From JALHUB01 sp963719465 (GTDB lineage: Bacteria > Chloroflexota > Dehalococcoidia > DSTF01 > JALHUB01): DNA of 64,000 nucleotides. Both the position numbers and the translations under genes were made by a program. Position 1 is the first letter of the stretch. Every line of letters starts with the position of its first letter. Below, in pieces: positions 11,987-20,998 of this stretch. The DNA is taken from contig OY970386.1 in the NCBI GenBank assembly GCA_963719465.1, positions 1,798,001-1,862,000 on the forward strand. Reading direction: 5' to 3'. The notes beneath the pieces were generated by a model that saw only the letters and a program-made list of their open reading frames with translations, made no database searches and was not told where the DNA came from.

Positions 11987-13000
11987 ATGAAGACGAGGGT
12001 CACGGAGCTGTTCGGCATCAAGTATCCGATCCTCTGCGGCGCGATGATGTGGCTGGCGAAGCCGGAGCTCTGCGCCGCCGTATCCAATGCTGGCGGCCTG
12101 GGCAACTTGACTGCCGCCAACTACGACTCCGCGGACGCTCTACGCCAGGCGATTGCTAGGACGAGAAAGCTCACAGACAAGCCGTTTTGTGTGAACCTGA
12201 CGCTCTTGCCGTCCGTGCGCATCGCCAGGGACCTGCACCAGGGTTACTTCGCCGTCTGCTGTGAGGAGAAGGTATGCGCCATCGACATATCGGGCGCGCC
12301 GCTGGACAAGTACTTGGGACCCGAATCCATCCGCCGGGCAAAGGACTCGGGCGTCAAGCTGATACACAAGGTCGGCGCAGTGAAGCACGCCATGCATGCC
12401 GAGGAGGCGGGCTACGACGCCGTGATCGCCGCCGGTTTCGAAGAGGGCGGACATCCCCTAAACGAAGATGTCACGACAATGCTGCTCACGCCGCGGATCT
12501 GCCGGTCGGTGGACATCCCCGTCGTCACGGCAGGCGGGATCGCCGACGGACGCGGGATGGCGGCGGCCATGGTGCTGGGAGCCGAGGGCGTGATGATGGC
12601 CTCGCGGTTCATAGCCACGACGGAGTGCCTTGCACACCAGCGCATCAAAGACGAACTCGTCCGGCGGCGGGAGAATGACACGGTCATGATCTGCCGGAGC
12701 ATCAACCTTCAGATGCGGGCGCTCAGAAACGCGCAGGTCGAGAAAGTGATCGAGGTCGAAGCCCGACGAGGTAGTCTGGAAGAAATCATCCCTCTGATTT
12801 CCGGCGAGCGTCAGAGCGTGGCCTGGGAGACCGGCGACATCGAATGCAGCCCCTTCCCGGTCGGCCAGTCCATCGGGCTGATTGATGACATCGTAGGCTG
12901 CGAAGAGCTCCTCTCAAGGATGATGCGAGACGCGGGCGAGATACTGACGCGCGTGCAGCAGCGCTTCGCCAAAAGTCCTGCGGCGTCAAACAAACACTAA
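11987..13000 (+). CDS. Nitronate monooxygenase / 2-nitropropane dioxygenase-like FMN protein
   Basis: A TIM-barrel flavoprotein of the NPD family. It starts VTELFGIKYPILCGAM, has the internal FMN-phosphate motifs GFEEGGH and AGGIADGRG, and ends in a helical lid. The ATG at 11987 is chosen because GGGAGGAG lies just upstream; the longer frame from 11918 adds an unlike basic tail. The 337-residue length fits. Substrate is uncertain: family members oxidise alkyl nitronates, and related enzymes act in polyketide/fatty-acid enoyl reduction (FabK). It is the last ordinary gene before the defence island. Confidence 0.85.
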   Translation: MKTRVTELFGIKYPILCGAMMWLAKPELCAAVSNAGGLGNLTAANYDSADALRQAIARTRKLTDKPFCVNLTLLPSVRIARDLHQGYFAVCCEEKVCAIDISGAPLDKYLGPESIRRAKDSGVKLIHKVGAVKHAMHAEEAGYDAVIAAGFEEGGHPLNEDVTTMLLTPRICRSVDIPVVTAGGIADGRGMAAAMVLGAEGVMMASRFIATTECLAHQRIKDELVRRRENDTVMICRSINLQMRALRNAQVEKVIEVEARRGSLEEIIPLISGERQSVAWETGDIECSPFPVGQSIGLIDDIVGCEELLSRMMRDAGEILTRVQQRFAKSPAASNKH

Positions 13001-13038
13001 GTGTGGTTCGTGTCCGTTGGGAACTAGTTAGAAGTAAG

Positions 13039-14550
13039 CTATGGCGAAGCAGATGCGCTGAGGTCTGTCTGGATCAACTCGAACTGCTCCAGCGCCGCGC
13101 GCAGGTCCTCCGCGATCTCCTCAGCGATCACATCCGGCTCGGCGAGGCTGGCCGAGTCTTCCAGGCTGTCATCCTTCAGCCAGAAGATGTCGAGGTTGGC
13201 CTTGTCGCGCTGCATCAACTCCTCATAGCTGCACGCCCGCCATCGCCTATCAGGATTGTCCTCTGACCACGTGGCCTCGCGCTGATGTCGATTCTCGGGG
13301 TTGTAGCACTTCACGAAGTCGTCGAGGTCGGAGCGCTGAAGCGGGTTCGTCTTGAGGGTGAAGTGCATGTTGGTGCGGAGATCGTAGATCCAGAGTGTGC
13401 TCGTCCAAGGCTGCTCGCGGCCCGGCTTCCTGTCGAAGAAGAGCACGTTGGCCTTGACGCCCTGTGCGTAGAAGATGCCGGTTGGCAGCCGCAGCAGAGT
13501 GTGGACATCGCACTGCTGCAGGAGGTTTCGGCGAACGGTCTCGCCGGCGCCACCCTCGAACAGAACGTTGTCCGGCACGACGACGGCTGCCCGGCCGTTC
13601 ATCTTGAGCAGCGTGTAGACGTGCTGCACGAAGTTGAGCTGCTTGTTGCTGGTGGAGGCCCAGAAGTCCTCGCGGACGACGATTAGGTCTTCGCGCTCCT
13701 GCTCGCCCTCGGCGCTGACCACCAGCACGCTCGACTTTCGCCCAAATGGGGGATTCGTCAGGACGAGCTCGAATTGCGTGCTGGGGCTCGCATTGAGGCT
13801 GTCATCTTTGTGGACAGGTGGCTCTTCCTCTGAGTCGGTCGGGCCAATGCCGTGCAGGAGCAGGTTCATCGCGCACAGGCGCACCACGGCGTCAACGATG
13901 TCAACGCCGCGAAGCGCATCCATTCTCAGATGGCGCTTCTGGTCGCTATCGAGGTTTGGGTTGTGGCTCGCAATATAGTCGTGGGCGGCGAGCAGGAACC
14001 CGCCGGTGCCGCAGGCGGGGTCGCAGATCGTCTCACCGGGGGCTGGGCGCATGACATCGACAATCGCCCTGATCAGCGCCCGTGGCGTAAAGTACTGCCC
14101 GGCGCCGCCCTTGGTGTCTTGAGCGTTCTTCTCCAGCAGGCCTTCGTAGGCGTCGCCCTTCACGTCCGCGTCCAGCATCATCCACTGCTCGCGGTCGATG
14201 AGGTCGACTACCAGGCGACGAAGCTTGGCCGGGTCCTGGACCTTGTTCTGGGCCTTGCGGAAGATGATGCCGAGCATCCCCGGCTCTTTCCCCAACTCCT
14301 CGAGGATGTGGCGATAGTGGGTCTCCAGATCGTCGCCGTCCCGGGCGAGCAAGCTGGGCCAGTCCTTGCCCTCGGGAATTGGCGACTCGCGCTTCCAGGG
14401 CGGTTGCGTCTGCTCGTGCGCCATCTTGAGGAAGAGAAGGTACGTGAGTTGCTCGACGTAGTCGCCGTAGGAGAGGCCATCATCGCGCAGGACGTTGCAG
14501 TAGTTCCAGAGCTTCTGGACGATCTGCTGAGAGTGGTTGTTGCTCGTCAC
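13039..14550 (-). CDS. hsdM: Type I restriction-modification DNA methyltransferase subunit
   Basis: A 503-residue N6-adenine methyltransferase of a type I system. An N-terminal helical domain (HsdM_N-like, SYGDYVEQLTYLLFLKM) precedes the Rossmann methylase core. The S-adenosylmethionine motif DPACGTGGF is near residue 175 and the catalytic NPPF motif near residue 266. The preceding GGAGQYFTPRALIRAIV is also diagnostic. It is the third gene of a minus-strand operon hsdR-hsdS-hsdM, overlapping hsdS by four bases (ATGA). With HsdS it forms the methylating complex. Confidence 0.96.
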   Translation of the reverse strand: MTSNNHSQQIVQKLWNYCNVLRDDGLSYGDYVEQLTYLLFLKMAHEQTQPPWKRESPIPEGKDWPSLLARDGDDLETHYRHILEELGKEPGMLGIIFRKAQNKVQDPAKLRRLVVDLIDREQWMMLDADVKGDAYEGLLEKNAQDTKGGAGQYFTPRALIRAIVDVMRPAPGETICDPACGTGGFLLAAHDYIASHNPNLDSDQKRHLRMDALRGVDIVDAVVRLCAMNLLLHGIGPTDSEEEPPVHKDDSLNASPSTQFELVLTNPPFGRKSSVLVVSAEGEQEREDLIVVREDFWASTSNKQLNFVQHVYTLLKMNGRAAVVVPDNVLFEGGAGETVRRNLLQQCDVHTLLRLPTGIFYAQGVKANVLFFDRKPGREQPWTSTLWIYDLRTNMHFTLKTNPLQRSDLDDFVKCYNPENRHQREATWSEDNPDRRWRACSYEELMQRDKANLDIFWLKDDSLEDSASLAEPDVIAEEIAEDLRAALEQFELIQTDLSASASP

Positions 14551-16130
14551 CTCTCTCCTCTCCGGCGCTTGCCTTGACGACGGCTTTCCTGCGCCTGCCC
14601 TGCGCTGCTTCTCTCTGCCCGAATCCGCTCCAGCAACACGCTGGCCGGCTCATCGTTAGGGTCCTGCGGCACGAGCTTGCCTTCGAAGGCGCGCTTGAGG
14701 ATCGACTGGCGCAGGCGGTCGGCGCGTCGCAGGCTATGCTGAACCACGGTCTCGAGTCCGTCGATGACCGACAAGCGGCGCTCAGCCTCCGCAACGATGC
14801 GTTCCTGCTCGGCGCGTGGCGGAATCGGGATCGGCGTCTCCTTGAGGGTTTCAATGTTGATCCCTGTATACGTGATCCCCTTAGTGTGAGACAGAAGCCA
14901 GGTCTGGATCGGCGGAGACCCGATGAGGAGTGCAGCCACCTGACCGAGAGAGTCGTCAGCCAGCGCCAGCATCGCTACCTCCCGTGAGATGTTGCACCCG
15001 CTGAGCAAGGCCGGGACGACGGCTACGCCTCCGAGAGTGCCGCGAACAGTTACCAGAATCTCACCGCCCCTGAGGAACGTTCTGCGGTATTGGTTGGCTA
15101 TTCGGGGCGCGATCCTCTTGACCTCCTCTAGTTCGAGCGACAGATGCCTCACATTACTGGAACGAAGCGTTGGTATGCCATCGGCGACGGGATCTCCCAG
15201 TTTGACGACACCGTACGTGATCGCCCGGGTCGCGTCTGAGAGCTGTTCGGCCGTCGACCACACCCATCCCCCTGGCAACTCCGCCAGATTCGTCTTGTCC
15301 GGCGCGGCGGGCTCCTGGTACTTCGCCTTCCACCCTTCGTCTTTGGGCACCTTCCCATTCGCCAGCATCTTAGCAAGCTCATCGGCCTCCCACGCAGCGC
15401 GGCGCTCCTTGAGGATGCGCTCAAGCAACTGGGCAGCGGGCTCGTACTCGCGGCCTTCGGCGCGGGCCAGCTCGGCCTCTGTCGGGACGAGGCGGCCCTC
15501 GCAAGCCGCCCGGAGCACTGAGGCACGGTAGCGCTTCAGGTTAGCCCGCGCACGCTCCAACGCCGCGACGGCCGCATCCAGTCGGGTCAACTGCTTCTCG
15601 ATCTCCTCGACGATGCGGTGCTGTTCGGGGAGTGGCGCGAGGGCAAATGGAATCTGTGTAGCCTTCGCGCCTGATATCTCCAGGAACGTTGTGCCGCTCG
15701 CCAGTGCTACGGCCATGTCCCTTGCTCGCTGCAGGTAATAGTAAACGTAGCTTGGGTCGATTCCGCTGGCTAGAACAAAGCTCTTGAAGCCCTGGTTGGT
15801 GGCAACCGGATTCGCCGCAATGGCCACGTAACCGATGGGTGCCCTCGAGCTAAACAACACCGTTCCCGAGGGCATGAGTCGAGCCCCGGATCCAGAAAGC
15901 CCACGGCGTGTGATGTTCCTGGCCCCGCGTGCGACCAGTTTCCTCGTGTACCCGGATAAGTCAGCTGGGGTCAGCCATGGGATGTCTCCCCCCTCGAAGT
16001 TCGACGGATCGGAGGTGCTTGGAGTTCCCCCACCGACAATCTCCGCAACATCGCCTATGGGGGCCCAGGCCCAACCGCTAGGAACCAGCCACGCACCGCC
16101 AGCATCGATGCCATTCGCCCTGACGCTCAC
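14547..16130 (-). CDS. hsdS: Type I restriction-modification specificity subunit
   Basis: A 527-residue specificity subunit with two target-recognition domains separated by conserved helices. The first TRD begins GWAWAPIGDVAEIVGGGTPS and is followed by the helical spacer (LPEQHRIVEEIEKQLTRLDAAV). The second TRD begins LPGGWVWSTAEQ and ends with the matching spacer (RAEQERIVAEAERRLSVID). The duplicated layout implies a bipartite target sequence. It overlaps both hsdM and hsdR by four bases. TRDs are exchangeable, so the recognition site cannot be inferred. Confidence 0.95.
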   Translation of the reverse strand: MSVRANGIDAGGAWLVPSGWAWAPIGDVAEIVGGGTPSTSDPSNFEGGDIPWLTPADLSGYTRKLVARGARNITRRGLSGSGARLMPSGTVLFSSRAPIGYVAIAANPVATNQGFKSFVLASGIDPSYVYYYLQRARDMAVALASGTTFLEISGAKATQIPFALAPLPEQHRIVEEIEKQLTRLDAAVAALERARANLKRYRASVLRAACEGRLVPTEAELARAEGREYEPAAQLLERILKERRAAWEADELAKMLANGKVPKDEGWKAKYQEPAAPDKTNLAELPGGWVWSTAEQLSDATRAITYGVVKLGDPVADGIPTLRSSNVRHLSLELEEVKRIAPRIANQYRRTFLRGGEILVTVRGTLGGVAVVPALLSGCNISREVAMLALADDSLGQVAALLIGSPPIQTWLLSHTKGITYTGINIETLKETPIPIPPRAEQERIVAEAERRLSVIDGLETVVQHSLRRADRLRQSILKRAFEGKLVPQDPNDEPASVLLERIRAERSSAGQAQESRRQGKRRRGER

Positions 16131-19051
16131 GCCACCAACACCTCGTTGAGCTCTTCGAGCACCTTATCCAGCTCCTCGCCGAACACCTGATACGCCTTCC
16201 CCACGCCGCCGTGTTGGGCGAACGGCACGTCGCTGAAGTCGTCCATCTCGATCCTGAAGCTGGCAGCGATATGGTCTCGGATGCTCTCCAGCCACCACCG
16301 CTGCTCGTCCGTGAAGCGCCTGCCCGCTCCCTCCTGCTGCGCCAGCCAGTCCTGGAAGCGTTGCTCGACCTGCTCCGGGAAGGGCACGAGTTCGTCCTCC
16401 TGACGCAGCGCGAACCGCACCAGCGCGACTATGTCGGTGAGAATCCGGCCGCCCGACCCGCGCACCTTCGACTGGTCCAGCCTTTCGTACGCGCCCCATA
16501 AAGCCTCGGGGGTCCACCAGGCGTGAGGCGGTGCCGCGATCGCCTCAGCTAGAGCCTTGATGTCGGCAAAGCGCAGGCGCTGGGCGTAAGGCCGGCTGTA
16601 CAGCACCTGGAGCGCCGTGATCTCGTCCTTGTTATCGTGAATGAACTGCTCGAACGACGTCACAAGGCCCTGCGCCTTCTCCCGCGCAGCCTCGGAGAAC
16701 GCTGCGTCGAGCACGACGTCCTTGCTCACGGTGTCGATGGTCTGCTCGAACCGTTGCTTCATCTGTACAAGCTGGTCGCGCAGGGCCGGGCTTGACGCCA
16801 GTGGTGCGGCCGCCGCCTGCAGCAACGTGCGGGCCGCCTCGTCCACCTGCTCCTGTGACGGTTCGGCACCCTCCGGAAGCCCCGCCGCTATTCGCGCGGC
16901 CTCAACCTGGCGGTCGGGATTGAGCGCCTCCACCAAGCCGGCCGTGATCGCTTGGAGCGGCATGCCACCGGCCGTTTGCGCCAGGGCTTGCCGCTCGGGC
17001 GTACCGAGTTGGCGGTCGAGCCTAGCGAGCCGCCCGGCCAGCGTGGAAAGGATGTCCGGATCGGTGCTGCCGAATGCGACCGCCTGCAGGAGCTTGTTGA
17101 AGGGGACCGTCGGCTGGCGCTCCAGCGGCTGCGAGTCCGTCAGATCGCCCTCGCACAAGCCGACACAGTCCACGATCACGAAGTGCGTCTTGCTGGTCGC
17201 GTCGGGGGTGACAGCCTGGAGCTCGGTGGCGTTGATCACTCGAACGCCACGCCCCTTCATCTGCTCGAAGAACGTACGGCTCCTAACGGCGCGCAGGAAC
17301 ATCACGACTTCCAAGGGCTTGATATCGGTGCCCGTGGCGATCATGTCGACGGTGACCACGATGCGCGGGTTATAGCTGTTTCGGAACGAGGACAACAGGT
17401 CTTCAGCCTTCAGCCCGGAGGACTTGTAGGTGACTTCTTCGACCTCCTCATCGTTCGGCCCGCTCTTCGTGGTGACGATCTTCGCCGTACCGGTCCGGTA
17501 CGTGATCTTCTGCGCGAAGTCGTTTCCCTTGCCAAACTCCTCTCGCACGATCTGGACGATGTCGTCGGCGTGGCTGTCGTCCTTGGCGTAGATGAGGGTC
17601 TTCGGCACCTCAGTGCGGCCGGGGTAGATCTCGGTAGGGAGCTTCTCCTTGAAGGTCCGAATCGCCGTCCGTATCTGGTCGACAGCCACGATGCTCCTGT
17701 CGAGCTCTGTCGCATCGTAGGTCAGATCTTCGTCCAACCTCTCCCAGCGGACCCTGCGAGTCTCGCGGTCGCGACGGTCGACAAAAAGGCCGGCTTCCAC
17801 GGTGGACCCGGCCTCGCTGATCTGTGTGCGGATGCGGTACACGTCGAAGTCGACATTGACGCCGTCGGCCACGGCCTGCTCGTGGTTGTACTCCATCACG
17901 AGATTCTGATTGAAGAATCCGAAGGTCTGTTTCGAAGGGGTAGCCGTGAGCCCGATGATGTAGGCGTCGAAGTACTCAAGCACCTGGCGCCACAGATTGT
18001 AGATTGAGCGATGGCACTCGTCGGTGAAGATGGCGTCGAAGGTCTCGATAGGGATGGCTGGATTGTAGACGACGGGAATTGGCTCCTGTATCAACCCGGC
18101 GCCCTCATCGTACTGCGACGCCTCTTCCAGCGCCTCATCCATCTCCGGCTCGCCCTTCAGCATCGAATACAGCCGCTGGATCGTAGTGATGCAGACACGC
18201 GCCACCGGGTCCAGTTTGTTCGACGTCAGGCGTTGGACGTTGTACAGCTCGGTGAACTTGCGACCATCGTCCGGCGTCGTGTACTGCTGGAACTCCTTCA
18301 GCGCTTGGCGTCCCAGGTTGGCGCGGTCGACCAGGAAGAGAACACGCTGCGCCCCTCCGAACTTGATCAGGCGGTATGCGGACGTGATTGCGGCGAACGT
18401 CTTGCCGCTGCCGGTCGCCATCTGGATGAGCGCCCGCGGGCGGTCCTCGCGCAATGACTCCTCGAGGTTACGGACGGCCTTCAGTTGCGCCGGCCAGAGA
18501 CCGGTCTCGTGAATGGGCGGCATATCCTGCAGCTGCCGCCGCAAAGCTGATCGGGCCGCGTATCCCTCCCCCGGTTCGGCGACTTTCGCCCCTTGCGTGG
18601 AGAGACTACGGGCCTTGCGAGCGGCAGGCGCAATCCAGGCTGCCAGGGTCTCGGGGCGATGGAAGTGGAAGACTTGTCTGCTACGGGGCTCTGGGTCGAG
18701 CTGGTTCGTGAACCGGGTTTCGACGCCGGTGCTCTGGAAAAGGAACGGGAGTGGCCGCACAGGTGCCGGAATGCCATCGGGAAGGCCGGCGCCGTACTTC
18801 TGCGACTGGACTTCCACGCCTGTCAGGGTCGTGCCCTCCGGCTTCGCCTCGATCACTCCGACTGCCTGGCCATCCGCGTAGAGAAGATAGTCAGCGAACC
18901 CATAGCCGCTGCTGAGCGGAAACTCTCGCACGGCGATGCCGCGTCCGGCGGAGAGGCTAACTGCGTTCGCGTCTTGAACCAGCCACCCCGCTTCGTCAAG
19001 GGCGGCATCGATGCTCAAACGGGCGCTCTCCTCAGGTTTCATGTCAGGCAT
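16127..19051 (-). CDS. hsdR: Type I restriction endonuclease subunit
   Basis: A 974-residue motor/nuclease subunit. The N-terminal nuclease has the PD-(D/E)xK pattern, with the acidic residue in SGYGFADYLLY and ExK in VIEAKPEG. The SF2 helicase core has Walker A MATGSGKTFAA near residue 210, a DECH box (FTDECHRSIY) near 340, and motif VI-type residues in FFEQMKGRGVRV. The C-terminal part resembles the EcoEI-type R subunit C-terminal domain. First gene of the operon. No strong Shine-Dalgarno site is visible before the ATG at 19051; a start at 19042 is possible. Confidence 0.96.
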   Translation of the reverse strand: MPDMKPEESARLSIDAALDEAGWLVQDANAVSLSAGRGIAVREFPLSSGYGFADYLLYADGQAVGVIEAKPEGTTLTGVEVQSQKYGAGLPDGIPAPVRPLPFLFQSTGVETRFTNQLDPEPRSRQVFHFHRPETLAAWIAPAARKARSLSTQGAKVAEPGEGYAARSALRRQLQDMPPIHETGLWPAQLKAVRNLEESLREDRPRALIQMATGSGKTFAAITSAYRLIKFGGAQRVLFLVDRANLGRQALKEFQQYTTPDDGRKFTELYNVQRLTSNKLDPVARVCITTIQRLYSMLKGEPEMDEALEEASQYDEGAGLIQEPIPVVYNPAIPIETFDAIFTDECHRSIYNLWRQVLEYFDAYIIGLTATPSKQTFGFFNQNLVMEYNHEQAVADGVNVDFDVYRIRTQISEAGSTVEAGLFVDRRDRETRRVRWERLDEDLTYDATELDRSIVAVDQIRTAIRTFKEKLPTEIYPGRTEVPKTLIYAKDDSHADDIVQIVREEFGKGNDFAQKITYRTGTAKIVTTKSGPNDEEVEEVTYKSSGLKAEDLLSSFRNSYNPRIVVTVDMIATGTDIKPLEVVMFLRAVRSRTFFEQMKGRGVRVINATELQAVTPDATSKTHFVIVDCVGLCEGDLTDSQPLERQPTVPFNKLLQAVAFGSTDPDILSTLAGRLARLDRQLGTPERQALAQTAGGMPLQAITAGLVEALNPDRQVEAARIAAGLPEGAEPSQEQVDEAARTLLQAAAAPLASSPALRDQLVQMKQRFEQTIDTVSKDVVLDAAFSEAAREKAQGLVTSFEQFIHDNKDEITALQVLYSRPYAQRLRFADIKALAEAIAAPPHAWWTPEALWGAYERLDQSKVRGSGGRILTDIVALVRFALRQEDELVPFPEQVEQRFQDWLAQQEGAGRRFTDEQRWWLESIRDHIAASFRIEMDDFSDVPFAQHGGVGKAYQVFGEELDKVLEELNEVLVA

Positions 19052-19344
19052 TCCGCGAAGGGTACTGGCTAGCGAGCGGGCCAGCTATTCCTTGCCCATA
19101 CTCGGTGCCGCGCAAATCGTATCTGGCCCGATGATAGGCGTTGCAGGACGCATATTCAAGGAGGGAGGGAATGCCGGCGAATCACGTCACCCTGCAAGCG
19201 GAACGGATGGGGCGTTAGAATCGACACAATCAGGTCTTAGTGTTCTTCCGTAGACTCGCCTCATTATTCTCATCCTACTTCCGTTCACTTGGAATCGTCG
19301 CCCAGGCCAAAAAGCGCCACGTACGTTTCGCCCCGGTAGAAACG

Positions 19345-19353
19345 TGCTATAAT
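19345..19353 (+). promoter_or_regulatory. Extended -10 promoter for the SLOG-SLATT/TIR operon
   Basis: TGCTATAAT is a perfect consensus -10 (19348-19353) with the TGn extension; the -35 region is weak. Transcription would start near 19360. This rules out the ATG at 19352 as the start of the downstream protein, because it lies inside the promoter, and favours the ATG at 19391. The remaining 19052-19344 sequence between this operon and the divergent hsdR gene shows nothing else. Confidence 0.65.
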
Positions 19354-19390
19354 GCGGCACGTCCAACATTCGAACCGGTTGCCGCGCTTC

Positions 19391-20983
19391 ATGGAAAGAG
19401 GCGAAATCCCCTTCAGGCTACGCATTGGCGTCACAGGTCACCGACGGCTCGAGCATAGAGACGAACTGGCGGCGCTGGTGAGGCGCGCTCTGGCTCGCCT
19501 CCGAGAACTCATGCCATCCTCCGAGTGCACCCCAGTCTTCTTCACGATCATTTCGCCACTTGCCGAGGGCGCCGATAGGTTAGTCGCTAAAGAGGCTTTG
19601 GCGGAGGCTGGCACCGACATTGAGGTCCCGTTGCCGTTGCCGGCCGAGGATTACGTCCGTGACTTCGAGTCGCCGGCCTCCAAACGCGAGTTCAAAACCA
19701 TGCTCGAGCAAGCGAGGAATGTGACTCAAGTGGGCTCTTTCAATAGCCGCGACGAGGCCTATGAGGCCGCCGGCCGGTACGTGGTCGCGAATTGCGATGT
19801 GCTGATCGCCCTCTGGGACGGGCAGGTCTCTGGAGGCCAGGGCGGCACGGCCGAGATCGTAGCCTACGCTCAGGAGCGCCAGACCCCTCTTCTTTGGATC
19901 CGCACGAGCGGTCGGCAGGGAATCGTCGAGCGACTCGGGAGCGGCCTGAACGAAAGGGCGTTTCGTGATTTAGACGAGTACAACCGTGGCAAGATCACAG
20001 CCGATTCTTCGGGGCAGCAGTCTGAGCAAAGGCGGCTGCTGGAAACAGGCGAGCGGTCAGGCGTCGATGTGGCGCGGCTACGCGGTCTGGTTGATTGGTT
20101 CTTCCCCTATTACAGAAGAGCCGACCATCTAGCCCAACGTAATCAGGACGCGTACCATGCTCTGGGCGATTCGCTGTTCCTCTTTACAGCGCTTGCGGTC
20201 GCCGTGGTTGCAGGCCAAGCTCTATTCGCTCCGCAGAGGCCTCAGCTGATATGGATCGAAGTTGGTTTGATGTTTGCCTTGCTGCTGATCTTGGCCGCAG
20301 GTCGGCGTTGGCGATTTCACGAGCGCTGGATATCTTATCGGTTCCTTGCCGAGCGCTTCCGTTCGGCATTCTTCTTGGCACTGGCAGGGGTGGAAGCTCA
20401 TCGGGAGGGAAGCCTAGAGAGTGTCCAGTTAGGCGATCCATCTGAAGGATGGCTCCGTCGTGCTTTCATTGAGGTTTGGAATCGCCGCCCAAAGGTCGTC
20501 GTAGCAGAATCCGACATCGACAGTCTGAAGCGGTATCTCGCCGCGGCCTGGATAGAGGGCCAAGCTCAGTTCCATCGGTCAACGAGCGCGAAGTATGAGC
20601 GCCGCCACCTGCTTCTTGGCCGGGCCACGGAGTTCTTGTTTGTGGCTGCCGTATCTGTGGGAGTGCTGCACGCCCTCGGCATCGGAGAGAACTCGACATT
20701 GGGGTCGATCTCTTGGTCTAACCTGTTGGTCTTGCTCGCAATCTCGATGCCTGCCCTAGGGGCAGCGCTGAGCGGCATTCGGGCTGAAAGGGAGTACCTG
20801 CGGAACTCAGAACGTTATGGCCGAATGGTCCACTATCTGAAACAGGTGGAAGAGCGATTGAAGGCTGCCGCCAATCTGGAAACAGTTCGCCAGTTGGCCG
20901 CAGAGGCCGAGAACTTGATGCTCGAAGAGAATCGCGACTGGTATCTCGTGATGAAGTTCCACGACTTCGAGTTGCATGTGTAG
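19391..20983 (+). CDS. SLOG-domain protein fused to a SLATT-like membrane effector
   Basis: Residues ~8-190 look like a SLOG (LOG-like Rossmann) nucleotide-sensing domain: IGVTGHRRL at 12-20, ISPLAEGADRLVA, and the loop ALWDGQVSGGQGGTAEIVAY in the place of the family's Gly-rich phosphate-binding loop. From ~255 the protein has four hydrophobic helices in two pairs (about 260-278, 285-305, 414-433, 443-462) with charged helices between, as in SLATT (SMODS/SLOG-associating 2TM) effectors. SLOG domains in defence bind NAD-derived or cyclic nucleotides, and SLATT domains are proposed pore formers. The start at 19391 follows from the promoter. It lies 15 bases before the TIR gene, clearly one operon. 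Family assignment is from motif memory. Confidence 0.75.
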   Translation: MERGEIPFRLRIGVTGHRRLEHRDELAALVRRALARLRELMPSSECTPVFFTIISPLAEGADRLVAKEALAEAGTDIEVPLPLPAEDYVRDFESPASKREFKTMLEQARNVTQVGSFNSRDEAYEAAGRYVVANCDVLIALWDGQVSGGQGGTAEIVAYAQERQTPLLWIRTSGRQGIVERLGSGLNERAFRDLDEYNRGKITADSSGQQSEQRRLLETGERSGVDVARLRGLVDWFFPYYRRADHLAQRNQDAYHALGDSLFLFTALAVAVVAGQALFAPQRPQLIWIEVGLMFALLLILAAGRRWRFHERWISYRFLAERFRSAFFLALAGVEAHREGSLESVQLGDPSEGWLRRAFIEVWNRRPKVVVAESDIDSLKRYLAAAWIEGQAQFHRSTSAKYERRHLLLGRATEFLFVAAVSVGVLHALGIGENSTLGSISWSNLLVLLAISMPALGAALSGIRAEREYLRNSERYGRMVHYLKQVEERLKAAANLETVRQLAAEAENLMLEENRDWYLVMKFHDFELHV

Positions 20984-20998
20984 GAAGGAGCTACCGTC

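Noticed and set aside
13001..13038. Left attachment site of the defence island
   Set aside because: I looked here and at other tRNA-like words (TTCGAAC) to the left and found no copy of the tRNA-Pro 3' end; the left boundary remains unassigned.
19352..19390. Upstream ATG as the start of the SLOG-SLATT gene
   Set aside because: It lies within the TATAAT of the only good promoter, so the transcript would not include it.
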